Shown one piece after another: positions 1-8,723 of a stretch of DNA of 59,450 bases. Source of the DNA: an uncultured Bacteroidia bacterium (GTDB lineage: Bacteria > Bacteroidota > Bacteroidia > Bacteroidales > F082); NCBI GenBank assembly GCA_913009755.1, contig CAJVWU010000012.1:1-59450 (forward strand). Reading direction: 5' to 3'. Within the stretch, counting starts at the first letter, position 1; every line of letters starts with the position of its first letter. Position numbers and translations under genes: made by a program. Under the pieces are notes generated by a model. That model had not been told where the DNA came from and made no database searches. It saw nothing but the letters and a program-made list of their open reading frames with translations.

Positions 1-1938
1 AGTAATTTACAGGGTGTGGGTGATTTATTAAGAAATGTAGCCAATATTTCAGGGGTTAGAAAAGGGGCCCTGGGCATTGATCCGGTACTGCGCGGGTTCA
101 AATATTCTCAGCTTAATGTGCAAATAAATGGCGGAACGAAAGTAGAAGGCGGTTGTCCCAACAGGATGGACCCGGCCACGGCACATGTTGATTTGAACGA
201 TGTAAAAAGCATTCACATCCTGAAAGGCCCTTTTGCTTTGAAGTACGGTGTCAATTTTGCAGGGGTCATTGATATGACAACTTACAACCCGGAGTTTTAT
301 CAGAAATATACAACCAGGGTCAATGCATTAATTGGTGGGCAAACCAATCATTCAGGGCTTAAAACCAGGTTGGATGTGACGGGGGGAAACAGGATAGTTA
401 CTTACAAAGTTTCCGGCAGTTGGAAAAAATACGGGGATTATAAAGATGGTAACGGTAATTGGGTGCCGGCTTCATTACAGCAACAGGCCTATACGGGTAA
501 CCTTGGTTTTAAAATTGCAAAAAAGCATGTTGTTTATGCCGAAGCAGATATTGAACAGGGAAAGGATGTTGACTTTCCCGCTTTACCTATGGATGAACGG
601 AAAGATGATACGAAGATATTTAGTTTGAATTATTTAGGTAATAACCTGGGGGCCACTGTTAATTTCATTCGTTTTAAAGCATATTATTCGGATGTCCATC
701 ATGAAATGGATAATAAAAACCGTCCCTTTTCTGATACCATAGTTGCCGTTTCAAAAATTCATGCTTCAACAATGGGGGGAAAGATTGGTGTTAACATAAA
801 TGCAGGTAAAGCCAGATTGGAGGTTGGAAGCGATTATGAAAACATTAAAAAGGATGGAGAAAGGCTTAAAAGCCTGATCTTGCAGCCCATGTTGCCGCAA
901 AAAGAAGAAGACCTGTGGAATAATGCTCAGATTAATAACCTGGGATTGTTTGCCGAATATAACCATCCGGGCAGTACTATTGACTGGGTGGTGGCGGCAC
1001 GACTGGATTTCAATACGGCATTTTCTAATCCGCTCCGTCGGAATAATATGGCCGGTGATGCAGTTTATATGAACGATTCCACCACCAGTCAATACCTTAA
1101 CTTTAGTTTCAGCGGCGGGCTTACCTGGCATTTAAATAAATATAATGACGTTGTTATTTCACTTGGCAGGGGCACCCGCAGCCCTGATATAACCGAACGG
1201 TTCATTATTCTCCTGCCCATCGGGTACGACCCCTACGATTATCTTGGAAATCCACAGTTAAAACCTGAGGTCAATAATGAATTGGACCTGGGTTATCGCT
1301 ATAATGACCGTAACATTGGAAATATGGATTTTTCAGTTTTTTTCTCCTATGTAGCCAATTATATAACCGGAGTGCTTTTGCCCCCATCAGTGGTAAAACC
1401 CCAGACAAAAGGCGTGTTAGGGGTTAAACAGTTTGTGAATATTGACGATGCATTCATAACGGGGTTTGAACTGACGTACAATACACCGAAAAAGTATTTG
1501 TGGGGAGTAACGTTCAATGCGGCCTATACCATGGGATGGAACCCTGATGCAACAGTTTATATTGTAGAAGGCGGGCAGGTAATCGGTGAAAAAACGGTCA
1601 AAAACGATCCTTTGCCGGAAATACCGCCGTATGAAATGTACCTTGCTTTAAATTATCAGTTTTTTCAAAGACGTTTTGTGCCGGTCGTCTCTCTTCGGGT
1701 AGCAGCTGCTCAGAATCTGGTTTCGCAAGCTTATAATGAACAAGCTTCACCGGGCTTTGCCATTGTGAATTTTAACCTCGAATATCGTTTCAGCCGTAAT
1801 TTTACGGTTTATGCAGGGGTCAGGAATATTTTTAACAAAGCTTATTATGAACATCTCAACCGCAACATCATCGGAACAACTTACCCGCTTTATGAACCCG
1901 GAAGGATTTTTTATGCTAACCTGATCTTTAACTTTTAA
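1..1938 (+). CDS. TonB-dependent outer-membrane receptor, 5' end missing, probably copper
   Basis: The frame is open from base 1, so the gene begins upstream of the window; the signal peptide and any N-terminal carboxypeptidase-like domain are off the edge. The first ~80 codons are the end of a plug domain (LRNVANISGVRKG, then a DVKSIHILKGP stretch). The rest is a beta-barrel ending in the aromatic residue typical of outer-membrane proteins (FNF). The plug holds CPNRM (codons at 154-168), a CxxxM pattern like the copper site described in the Pseudomonas receptor OprC. It lies 10 nt before a lipoprotein gene and upstream of an MbnP/MbnH-like pair, which also suggests copper. TonB receptor identity is strong; the copper assignment is inference. 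Confidence 0.9.
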   Translation, partial: SNLQGVGDLLRNVANISGVRKGALGIDPVLRGFKYSQLNVQINGGTKVEGGCPNRMDPATAHVDLNDVKSIHILKGPFALKYGVNFAGVIDMTTYNPEFYQKYTTRVNALIGGQTNHSGLKTRLDVTGGNRIVTYKVSGSWKKYGDYKDGNGNWVPASLQQQAYTGNLGFKIAKKHVVYAEADIEQGKDVDFPALPMDERKDDTKIFSLNYLGNNLGATVNFIRFKAYYSDVHHEMDNKNRPFSDTIVAVSKIHASTMGGKIGVNINAGKARLEVGSDYENIKKDGERLKSLILQPMLPQKEEDLWNNAQINNLGLFAEYNHPGSTIDWVVAARLDFNTAFSNPLRRNNMAGDAVYMNDSTTSQYLNFSFSGGLTWHLNKYNDVVISLGRGTRSPDITERFIILLPIGYDPYDYLGNPQLKPEVNNELDLGYRYNDRNIGNMDFSVFFSYVANYITGVLLPPSVVKPQTKGVLGVKQFVNIDDAFITGFELTYNTPKKYLWGVTFNAAYTMGWNPDATVYIVEGGQVIGEKTVKNDPLPEIPPYEMYLALNYQFFQRRFVPVVSLRVAAAQNLVSQAYNEQASPGFAIVNFNLEYRFSRNFTVYAGVRNIFNKAYYEHLNRNIIGTTYPLYEPGRIFYANLIFNF

Positions 1939-1948
1939 AACCAAAGCA

Positions 1949-2317
1949 ATGAAGAATCTGATATTATTTCTTGGCATAATTGCTTTTTTCCTGATCTCCT
2001 GCACGAAGAATAACCAGGTAATTATTGCTTACGGATCAACGGGGGCTATTTCTCAATATAAGCTTCATTATCTGAATAACAACGGAACTTTACAGGACAC
2101 GATCATTCAACCCCAAAGCAAACAGGATACATGGAGCTATCAGTTTGTGGGAGAACAGGGGGATATCGTTTATGTTTCGGGAAAATACAATGATCCTGAA
2201 ACAGGACTGAAAATAATGATTAAAGTGGATGGGAAAATATATAAACAGGCCTCAAATGAAGGCGATACATTGAATTTTTTAATAGTAAGCGGTGTTGTTC
2301 CTTTTCGTAATAAATAG
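1949..2317 (+). CDS. small lipoprotein of unknown function in the copper-type operon
   Basis: This encodes a 122-residue protein with a clear lipoprotein signal: MKN, a hydrophobic stretch, then LISC with the lipidated cysteine at residue 18. The mature part (~105 residues) reads as beta-rich, with alternating hydrophobic and polar residues and no metal-binding Cys or His cluster. I do not recognise a family. It starts 10 nt after the receptor stop, so it is almost certainly co-transcribed with it, while 76 nt separate it from the MbnP-like gene. A surface or periplasmic accessory to the receptor is the simplest guess, without direct support. Confidence 0.75.
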   Translation: MKNLILFLGIIAFFLISCTKNNQVIIAYGSTGAISQYKLHYLNNNGTLQDTIIQPQSKQDTWSYQFVGEQGDIVYVSGKYNDPETGLKIMIKVDGKIYKQASNEGDTLNFLIVSGVVPFRNK

Positions 2318-2393
2318 TAGCAATTAAATAGTACTTAGGAACGATATTTGCAATTGGACGCCATATCGGTTAAGTAATGAAACCAAAGTAAAA

Positions 2394-3212
2394 ATGAAAA
2401 AAACATTCTTGACAATGAGAATACGTGAGCTGCTAATCATTTTTTCAGCATTTGCCTTGCTGGCGGTTTCCTGTCATAAAACGCCTGAACAGCCTGAAAC
2501 GAAAACCGGAAAACTCAGTTTCAGTTTTAAACACCGTGTTGATGGCCAGCCTTTGCAGTTCGATACAATGATGTATGTCAATGCAGCCGGAAACCATTAT
2601 CTGGTGAACGAGATACAATACTTTATTTCTGATGTTACCCTTCACAAAAGTGACGGTGACAGCGTGTTGCTCGACAAATGGGAAGATATTCATTACGTGG
2701 ACACCGACATTGAATCCACCTGGACTTATGTGCTGAAAGATGATATTAAGGCGGGCACTTATCATTCCATCAGTTTTACTTTTGGTATAAATGAACAAAA
2801 AAACCAATCGCTGATATTTGTTAATCCACCGGAATCACTGATGTTCTGGCCCGAACTTCTGGGCGGGGGCTATCATTATATGAAACTCAACGGCAAATGG
2901 CTGGATACCCTGAACCATATTTCACCTTTTAACTTTCACCTGGGCATCGGCCAGATTTATTACTCGTTTCCCGATTCCATTTCGCGATACGTTCAAAATT
3001 ATTTTAAAGTCTCGCTGCCGAACTCCGGGTTTGAAATGCAGGCGGGTGAGACCAAAAATTTTACTATTGTTATGAATGTGGAAAACTGGTTTCAAAACCC
3101 CAATGTGTTTGACTTCAATTACCGGGGTGGCGACATCATGCAAAAACAGGACGCCATGCATGCGGCCTGTGAAAACGGTTGGGATGTTTTTACGCTTGAG
3201 AAGAAAAAATAA
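2394..3212 (+). CDS. mbnP: MbnP-like copper-binding lipoprotein
   Basis: This 272-residue lipoprotein has a lipobox AVSC with Cys27. The body matches the MbnP family: a KLSFSFKHRVDG start, a NEIQYFISDVTL segment, an MFWPE...YHYMKLNG segment and a C-terminal GGDIMQ...MHAACENGWDVF helix. In the characterised methanotroph MbnP, a tryptophan is oxidised to kynurenine by the di-heme partner MbnH and forms part of a copper site. Trp152 in MFW is the obvious candidate here; His182 (FHLG) and His256 are possible ligands. The MbnH-like gene starts 2 nt downstream, the pairing expected for this system. Family assignment is from memory of the motifs; metal identity is inferred. Confidence 0.8.
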   Translation: MKKTFLTMRIRELLIIFSAFALLAVSCHKTPEQPETKTGKLSFSFKHRVDGQPLQFDTMMYVNAAGNHYLVNEIQYFISDVTLHKSDGDSVLLDKWEDIHYVDTDIESTWTYVLKDDIKAGTYHSISFTFGINEQKNQSLIFVNPPESLMFWPELLGGGYHYMKLNGKWLDTLNHISPFNFHLGIGQIYYSFPDSISRYVQNYFKVSLPNSGFEMQAGETKNFTIVMNVENWFQNPNVFDFNYRGGDIMQKQDAMHAACENGWDVFTLEKKK

Positions 3213-3214
3213 GA

Positions 3215-4420
3215 ATGATAGTTAAAATAGTGAATGCTTTACAAATTTTTAGTTTTAGGAATAATGCGGTTGGAATTATCTTTAAACAGGTTACCGTATT
3301 TGGTTTGCTCGCCCTGTTTACTTTTTCTTCCTGCAACAAGCAGCCTCGGGAAGAACCCTATAAACCAACCCCTTATCATATTGAGATACCTTTTGGCTTT
3401 CCCAATAAACTGAACATCCCTAAAGATAACCCGATGACGGTTGAGGGCATTGCACTGGGCCGGTATTTGTATTATGACGGCCGGCTGTCGGGGCGTACCG
3501 ATCCTGATTCGCTGATGACCTGTGCCACCTGCCACTTACAGGAGCGCTCTTTTGAAGCCGGTATTGATAACCCCAGGTTCCCCGGAGGCCATCCCCATGG
3601 TATTACCGGTATTCCAACCCCTCATGTGATGTTGCCTCACATTAATCTGGTCTGGAATTTTACCGGTTATTTGTGGGATGGGGCGGTTTACCCTGACAAT
3701 CCTGATGAGAATATGAGAAATATTGAGGATATTGTCCGGTTGGGGGTGACGTCAAAGCATGAACTTGATGGTGATACGGCAAGAACAGCGGCCCTTTTTC
3801 AATCCATTCCCGGTTATCCCGAATTGTTCAAAAAAGCTTTTGGGAGCGATAAGGTTACTTTTAAAAACATTGGGCGCGCCATTGCCCAGTTTGTCAGGAC
3901 GCTTATTTCGGCCAATTCCAAATTTGACAAATACATGCGGGGAGAGGTTCAACTCAGCCAATCGGAATTACATGGTTATGTGCTTTTTACATCGGAAGAG
4001 GGGGGCGACTGCTTTCATTGTCACGGAGGCTTTGGAAATCCCCTGTTTACCACCAACCTGTTTTACAACAACGGAAAAGACACGGCGTTCACCGACCCTT
4101 TGGACCATTACAGCGTAACGCATGACCCGATGGACATTGGCGCATACAAAGCCACAACACTCAGGAATATTGAAGTTCAGGGACCTTATATGCACGACGG
4201 CCGTTATGAAACCCTTGAACAAGTCATTGACTTTTATTCCCATCATGTAGTACGGTCGCCTTCAATCAGCCCGCTGATGCACCATGTGATCACCGGCGGT
4301 ATTCAACTGACCCCACCGGAAAAGGAAGACCTGTTGAATTTTATCAAAGCACTCAGGGATGATGATTTCATGACCAACCCCGATTTCGCAAAACCGGAAA
4401 AATTTCCCGATGAACGATGA
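3215..4420 (+). CDS. mbnH: MbnH-like di-heme cytochrome c (CCP/MauG family)
   Basis: This 401-residue protein has an unusually long N-terminus, a hydrophobic segment and a possible lipobox FSSC (Cys40). Two heme c motifs are present, CATCH (Cys103-His107) and CFHCH (Cys266-His270), as in bacterial cytochrome c peroxidases and MauG. The conserved C-terminal GPYMHDGRYETLEQVIDFY block holds Met326 and His327. MbnH proteins use a bis-Fe(IV)-type di-heme centre to oxidise a tryptophan of MbnP. Placement 2 nt after an MbnP-like gene argues for that role rather than peroxide detoxification. A plain di-heme peroxidase remains possible. No ATG lies between the chosen start and the lipobox. Confidence 0.82.
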   Translation: MIVKIVNALQIFSFRNNAVGIIFKQVTVFGLLALFTFSSCNKQPREEPYKPTPYHIEIPFGFPNKLNIPKDNPMTVEGIALGRYLYYDGRLSGRTDPDSLMTCATCHLQERSFEAGIDNPRFPGGHPHGITGIPTPHVMLPHINLVWNFTGYLWDGAVYPDNPDENMRNIEDIVRLGVTSKHELDGDTARTAALFQSIPGYPELFKKAFGSDKVTFKNIGRAIAQFVRTLISANSKFDKYMRGEVQLSQSELHGYVLFTSEEGGDCFHCHGGFGNPLFTTNLFYNNGKDTAFTDPLDHYSVTHDPMDIGAYKATTLRNIEVQGPYMHDGRYETLEQVIDFYSHHVVRSPSISPLMHHVITGGIQLTPPEKEDLLNFIKALRDDDFMTNPDFAKPEKFPDER

Positions 4421-4441
4421 GCCATAATTCGGATTATATTC

Positions 4442-4449
4442 TAATTTTG
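4442..4449 (+). promoter_or_regulatory. -7 promoter box for sucC
   Basis: TAATTTTG matches the Bacteroidota TAnnTTTG element and lies 31 nt before the sucC ATG. I see no convincing TTG at the -33 position. Confidence 0.55.
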
Positions 4450-4480
4450 CGCCTTTAAAAATTCAAAACAACACAATAAA

Positions 4481-5671
4481 ATGAATCTACACGAATATCA
4501 GGGCAAATCCATTTTGAAGGGTTACGGCGTTTCAGTACCTTTTGGTATTGTAGCATCTTCACCCGAGAAGGCTTTCGAGGCTGCAAAAGAAATACAAAAG
4601 CATACCGGTTTCGACAAATGGGCCGTTAAAGCACAGATACATGCCGGAGGGCGCGGAAAAGGCGGTGGTGTTAAAATTGCCACAAGCCTTGATGAGGTCA
4701 GGGAATCTGCCGACCGGATCATCGGGATGATGCTGGTAACCCCGCAAACAAAAAAAGAAGGGAAACTTGTTCGCAAAGTACTCGTGGAACAAAATATCTA
4801 TTATCCCGGCCCTGAAAAAGTAGAAGAATATTATTTGAGTATCTTGCTGAACAGGGACAAAAGCAAAAACATGGTGATGTATTCTCCCCGGGGCGGGATG
4901 AACATTGAACAGGTAGCCAAAGAAACCCCGGAAGAAATTTTCACAGAGGTGATTGACCCGCTGGTCGGCCTTACCGGCTTTCAGTCCCGGCGTATTGCCT
5001 TTAACCTGGGACTTAGCGGTGTGGCATTCAAGGAAATGGTGAAATTTTCATTGGCTCTTTATAAAGCTTATGTCGGCGCCGATGCCAGTTTATTTGAGAT
5101 CAATCCGGTAATCAAGGCGGCTGACGGACGTATTTATGCTGCCGATGCAAAAGTTACGATTGACAACAATTCACTTTACAGGCACAAAGATATTGCTGCC
5201 ATGCGCGACACTGCCGAAGAAGACCCGCTGGAAGTGGAAGCCGGCCGTTTCGATCTGAATTATGTAAAGCTAAACGGAAATGTGGGCTGTATGGTTAACG
5301 GGGCAGGCCTGGCCATGGCCACAATGGACATGATCAAAATGTCGGGCGGTAACCCGGCCAATTTCCTGGATGTAGGCGGAACAGCCGATGCCAAGCGTGT
5401 TGAAGAAGCATTCCGTATTATCCTGAAAGACCCTAATGTAAAAGCCATTCTGGTCAACATCTTCGGTGGTATCGTCCGTTGCGACCGCGTGGCCCAGGGT
5501 GTGGTTGATGCCTATCATAATATTGGAAATATCAAGGTGCCGATTATCGTCAGGTTACAAGGTACCAATGCGGAAGAAGGCAAAGAACTGATTGACAAAT
5601 CGGGGTTAAAAGTGCATTCGGCAATTCATCTTGAAGATGCCGCCAGGCTGGTTAATGAGGTGCTTGCTTGA
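4481..5671 (+). CDS. sucC: succinyl-CoA synthetase beta subunit
   Basis: The 396-residue protein starts MNLHEYQGK, the conserved N-terminus of SucC, and has the family's usual length. An ATP-grasp domain occupies the first half ([17 protein letters not shown]). The C-terminal CoA-ligase part has the [12 protein letters not shown] and [10 protein letters not shown] motifs. With SucD it interconverts succinyl-CoA and succinate with ATP or GTP formation in the TCA cycle or a reductive branch. The alpha subunit gene, normally next door, is not in the window: the next gene is convergent and unrelated. A promoter box and a terminator bracket the gene as a single-gene unit. Confidence 0.97.
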   Translation: MNLHEYQGKSILKGYGVSVPFGIVASSPEKAFEAAKEIQKHTGFDKWAVKAQIHAGGRGKGGGVKIATSLDEVRESADRIIGMMLVTPQTKKEGKLVRKVLVEQNIYYPGPEKVEEYYLSILLNRDKSKNMVMYSPRGGMNIEQVAKETPEEIFTEVIDPLVGLTGFQSRRIAFNLGLSGVAFKEMVKFSLALYKAYVGADASLFEINPVIKAADGRIYAADAKVTIDNNSLYRHKDIAAMRDTAEEDPLEVEAGRFDLNYVKLNGNVGCMVNGAGLAMATMDMIKMSGGNPANFLDVGGTADAKRVEEAFRIILKDPNVKAILVNIFGGIVRCDRVAQGVVDAYHNIGNIKVPIIVRLQGTNAEEGKELIDKSGLKVHSAIHLEDAARLVNEVLA

Positions 5672-5694
5672 GCAATAAATACGGAATTATGAGA

Positions 5695-5720
5695 AGCTGC
5701 CCTTGAGGTGGCTTTTTTTA
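5695..5720 (+). terminator. rho-independent terminator of sucC
   Basis: AGCTGCC (5695-5701) pairs with GGTGGCT (5707-5713), with two G-U pairs and a 5-nt loop, followed by a run of seven T. It starts 23 nt after the sucC stop codon. Confidence 0.75.
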
Positions 5721-5799
5721 TCCTTTTTCACGCAGCGCCGCAACGAACGCAGCGCTTTGTTGTTCGAAATTTGCCATCACGAAGGAAGAGCATTGTTTT

Positions 5800-7053
5800 T
5801 CAATCCAAAACAACACACTGTTTTGTTATATGATAATTGCCGGCAGTTAAACAAAAAGAATAAATACCCGGCTTTATATTTCGGGCATTCCAGTGTACAG
5901 AATAATTACCCGGGGCCTGCCGCCTGTTTACAACTGTTGTTATCAGTTTTCCCGTCGCATCATAAATTTTTAAAGTTACAAATTCAGGCCGGGAAATGGT
6001 ATAATCAAACGTTGTGCTTTCCTTAAAAGGGTTCGGATGATTTTGCAATAAATCATACCCGTTTTCAGGCAAAGCAGGTTCAACCGCCGACAGCAAATCG
6101 TTTTTTACAATGTAGAGGCCTGCCGATGCATCGGCAACATAAAAGACGTTTCCCGCCACATCAATATCCCTTGTATTACCTCCGGCTTTAAACGACCCGA
6201 CCTGTATCGGATTGCTCTTATCGGAAATGTTAAAAACATATATAAATCGTCCTGAACCTGCATAGAGATAATTATCTTTAACAGATACTTTATCAAAATC
6301 ACCAGTAATGTCAGCAACAACAACAGGAATTTTTGGATCAGAGACATCAACAATTTGCAAACCATCCGGAGCACCTGCGCAAAAAAGATAATTGCCATCC
6401 AGCGCTAAATCAAAGTTTCCGTAATAACCGGAGCCTTCGAGAAAGCCTGCTTCATTGGGACCGGAAGGTTCGGAAACTTCAATAATATCAATGCCTTTAC
6501 CCGCCAAATAAACATAAACGTAATTCGTATTTGCGGTAACATCGTAAATGAAACCGAAAACATCAACAAGTTTTATCGAGCCTGTTACAACCGGGTTTGC
6601 CGGGTCGGCTATATCAAGAATATACAAGCCATAATGTTCGCTGGTTATGTATGCATAGTTACCGGCAACGGACAGACGATTGCTTGAACCCACCAGGCTG
6701 AGAAACCCCGCTTCAACGGCATTGGCGGGATCGGATATATCAACAACGCGGAAACCACCCCATTCGTCAGCCACATAAACATAATTGCCGCTTATCTTAA
6801 CATCACTCACAAAAGAGGGTAAAACAACTTTTGATAATTCTACCGGATTCAACGGGTTGGAAATATCGGTAACCTCCAGATATCCCCCGTTTCCATAACA
6901 GGCAATCTTTCCTGAAACGTCAATAGTATAGCACGGCCCTTCAGCCCACCTGCCAAGTAAAGTTGTGTTTTGCTGCTGAGCTTTAAGGTGTTGGGTAAAA
7001 AATAAGACGCTCTGGGCAAAAAGGCCTTTTAATATTTTTATAAATATTTTCAT
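5800..7053 (-). CDS. secreted LVIVD-repeat beta-propeller with type IX sorting domain
   Basis: This encodes a 417-residue protein from the ATG at 7053; an ORF extension to 7098 would add residues before the signal peptide (MKIFIKILKGLFAQSVLFF). The body is a series of ~40-residue repeats of the LVIVD type (for example YVYVADEWGGFRVVDISDPAN), predicted to fold as a beta-propeller. The last ~85 residues are a T9SS type A sorting domain: LLQNHPNPFKESTTFDY, then GKLI and a GIYSFCL tail. It should be exported by the Por secretion system and anchored at or released from the cell surface. Substrate or partner is unknown. It is transcribed toward sucC and stands alone. Confidence 0.88.
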   Translation of the reverse strand: MKIFIKILKGLFAQSVLFFTQHLKAQQQNTTLLGRWAEGPCYTIDVSGKIACYGNGGYLEVTDISNPLNPVELSKVVLPSFVSDVKISGNYVYVADEWGGFRVVDISDPANAVEAGFLSLVGSSNRLSVAGNYAYITSEHYGLYILDIADPANPVVTGSIKLVDVFGFIYDVTANTNYVYVYLAGKGIDIIEVSEPSGPNEAGFLEGSGYYGNFDLALDGNYLFCAGAPDGLQIVDVSDPKIPVVVADITGDFDKVSVKDNYLYAGSGRFIYVFNISDKSNPIQVGSFKAGGNTRDIDVAGNVFYVADASAGLYIVKNDLLSAVEPALPENGYDLLQNHPNPFKESTTFDYTISRPEFVTLKIYDATGKLITTVVNRRQAPGNYSVHWNARNIKPGIYSFCLTAGNYHITKQCVVLD

Positions 7054-7184
7054 TATGCAGGTTTGAAAAATGGGAATATGGCTAATTGATTGATGCAACT
7101 AAAGTACATATTTTCTTAATCAAAAATATTACCTCGTTTAATGCTTTCCTTCCTGAGGGCTTGAAGTTTTCAGTTGGTTTTTAC

Positions 7185-7215
7185 TTGACAAAAGAATATT
7201 TATGTTATAATTTTG
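7185..7215 (+). promoter_or_regulatory. promoter of the DUF2846-like gene
   Basis: TTGACA at 7185-7190 and TAATTTTG at 7208-7215 are separated so that TTG and TA lie 20 nt apart, a good Bacteroidota promoter. The ATG is 47 nt downstream. Confidence 0.6.
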
Positions 7216-7262
7216 ACGGGGATTTGTTATTGAATTTTTAATCAAAAAAATTAACTATTGCC

Positions 7263-7832
7263 ATGAAAACAAAACAATTTGCCATTTTATCTTTTTCCCT
7301 GTTTATATGGGTTTCTTCCATTTTTGCTCAGGGTTTTCAGCCTCCTTCAACAGGGAAAGCCGTTGTTTATTTCGTCAGGGTTTCTTCCTGGGGAGGTGGA
7401 ACTACATTTGAGTTTTTCCACAACGATAAGTACATCGGAGCATTTAAAGGAAAAAATTACATGAGCTATGAATGCACTCCCGGTGAGAATCTGTTCTGGG
7501 CTTCCTCTGAGAATAAAGAATTTTTAACTGCCGATTTAAAAGCGGGCGGGACGTATATCGTTATCGTTGATGTGATTGAAGGATTCTGGAAAGCACATGT
7601 GGGCCTCACTCCTATAACGGTGAATAACACGGAAAAATTTGAACGGGCCAGAGTGATTATCAATAAAAAACCATCGGTCAGCATTCCGCAGTCAAAGATT
7701 GACAAACTAAACAATAAGCTGAAAAAATTTATTAATGAGGAACTGACACATTATGAGCAGGTGACAAAAAACAAATATCATTTTAAAAACATCTCCGCCG
7801 ATATGGCCATTCCGCCGGATAAGCTGAAATAG
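7263..7832 (+). CDS. exported DUF2846-like protein, function unknown
   Basis: The 189-residue protein has a signal peptide (MKTKQFAILSFSLFIWVSSIFAQ). The next ~100 residues resemble DUF2846: GKAVVYFVRVSSWGG, a short strand for the ligand or PEGA-like fold, then YECTPGENLFWASSE and a GGTYIVIVDV strand. The last ~60 residues are helical and charged. DUF2846 proteins are periplasmic and of unknown role. It has its own promoter and faces the next gene tail to tail with only 29 nt between stops. Function cannot be assigned. Confidence 0.75.
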   Translation: MKTKQFAILSFSLFIWVSSIFAQGFQPPSTGKAVVYFVRVSSWGGGTTFEFFHNDKYIGAFKGKNYMSYECTPGENLFWASSENKEFLTADLKAGGTYIVIVDVIEGFWKAHVGLTPITVNNTEKFERARVIINKKPSVSIPQSKIDKLNNKLKKFINEELTHYEQVTKNKYHFKNISADMAIPPDKLK

Positions 7833-7861
7833 CACTGAATAGGTGGTAACCAGAAATTATA

Positions 7862-8701
7862 TTAGTTTAATTTCTTCGATTTAGCAGTAATGGTTCCACT
7901 GATGGTAGCCGGTATTTTCATCCCGTTCTGTTCTATATTCATTTTAATTTCCTGGTCAATTTTCGATTCAATAAGCCAGCCGGTTTTGACATCAACAATC
8001 ATTTCACCTTTTTGCGTACCATTGAGTTTCATGTCCATGTCCTGAAGTGTGTTGGCGGTTATGGTGCCATCAATTCCCAGTGTGGCTTGTTTTCCGGAAA
8101 CTTTCAACAAGGTGTATTTTATCTTAACCTTCATATCGCTTGTTTTTACCGGCGACAGTTCTTTTTCCCAACTATCACCCACTCTAACTTTGTGATCGGG
8201 ATAAGAACCAAACTGGGTCCCGCTGCTTATATTATTGGAAAGATCATCATTTTGGACCATATTGCTTAGATCCGTCCTGAGGATGTTTCCCCTCGTATCT
8301 ATTATCATCGTATAAGATTTACCGATTATACCACCCAGCGTTTCAGCAATCTTTGCAGCCATTGGGTTCTGCAAAGTTGTGGAATCATCCGAGTCGTAAG
8401 TAACCTGCATGCCGAAGATGCTTTGTACCATCTTTACCCTTTTTAAGGTGGATTGGATATCAATGCTATCGGAGGTTACTGCCATAACAACAGATTGCTG
8501 TTCAAAAATAATGTTTTGATTCAGGGCCATGGTTTGGCCGTTTGTTTCAAAAGTGATATCCTGATCCATAGTAATGGCATAACTATATTGATCACCCTGG
8601 GAAACATGATATTTCAGATCAACACTTTTTTGAGAAAATACAGCAAAAGAAGAAAGTAATAAAACAACTCCTAAAGTCCAGATAAGTTTAAAATTATTCA
8701 T
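7862..8701 (-). CDS. exported DUF6263-like protein, function unknown
   Basis: The start at 8701 gives 279 residues beginning MNNFKLIWTLGVVLLLSSFAVFSQ, a clear signal peptide; an upstream in-frame ATG at 8743 would overlap dnaB and is unlikely. The mature part is a beta-rich domain with DLKYHVSQGDQYSYAITMDQD near the start and TGWLIESKIDQEIKMNIEQ near the end. This resembles Bacteroidota secreted proteins of the DUF6263 type, whose lipocalin-like fold has no known ligand. It begins 22 nt after the dnaB stop on the same strand, so read-through from dnaB is possible. Confidence 0.72.
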   Translation of the reverse strand: MNNFKLIWTLGVVLLLSSFAVFSQKSVDLKYHVSQGDQYSYAITMDQDITFETNGQTMALNQNIIFEQQSVVMAVTSDSIDIQSTLKRVKMVQSIFGMQVTYDSDDSTTLQNPMAAKIAETLGGIIGKSYTMIIDTRGNILRTDLSNMVQNDDLSNNISSGTQFGSYPDHKVRVGDSWEKELSPVKTSDMKVKIKYTLLKVSGKQATLGIDGTITANTLQDMDMKLNGTQKGEMIVDVKTGWLIESKIDQEIKMNIEQNGMKIPATISGTITAKSKKLN

Positions 8702-8723
8702 GATTAATAAGTTAATTAATAAA

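Noticed and set aside
3215-4420. Ordinary cytochrome c peroxidase
   Set aside because: It is possible on motifs alone, but placement 2 nt after an MbnP-like gene makes MbnH the better call.
5703-6026. 107-codon plus-strand ORF after sucC
   Set aside because: It starts within the terminator region and lies mostly antisense to the LVIVD-repeat gene.
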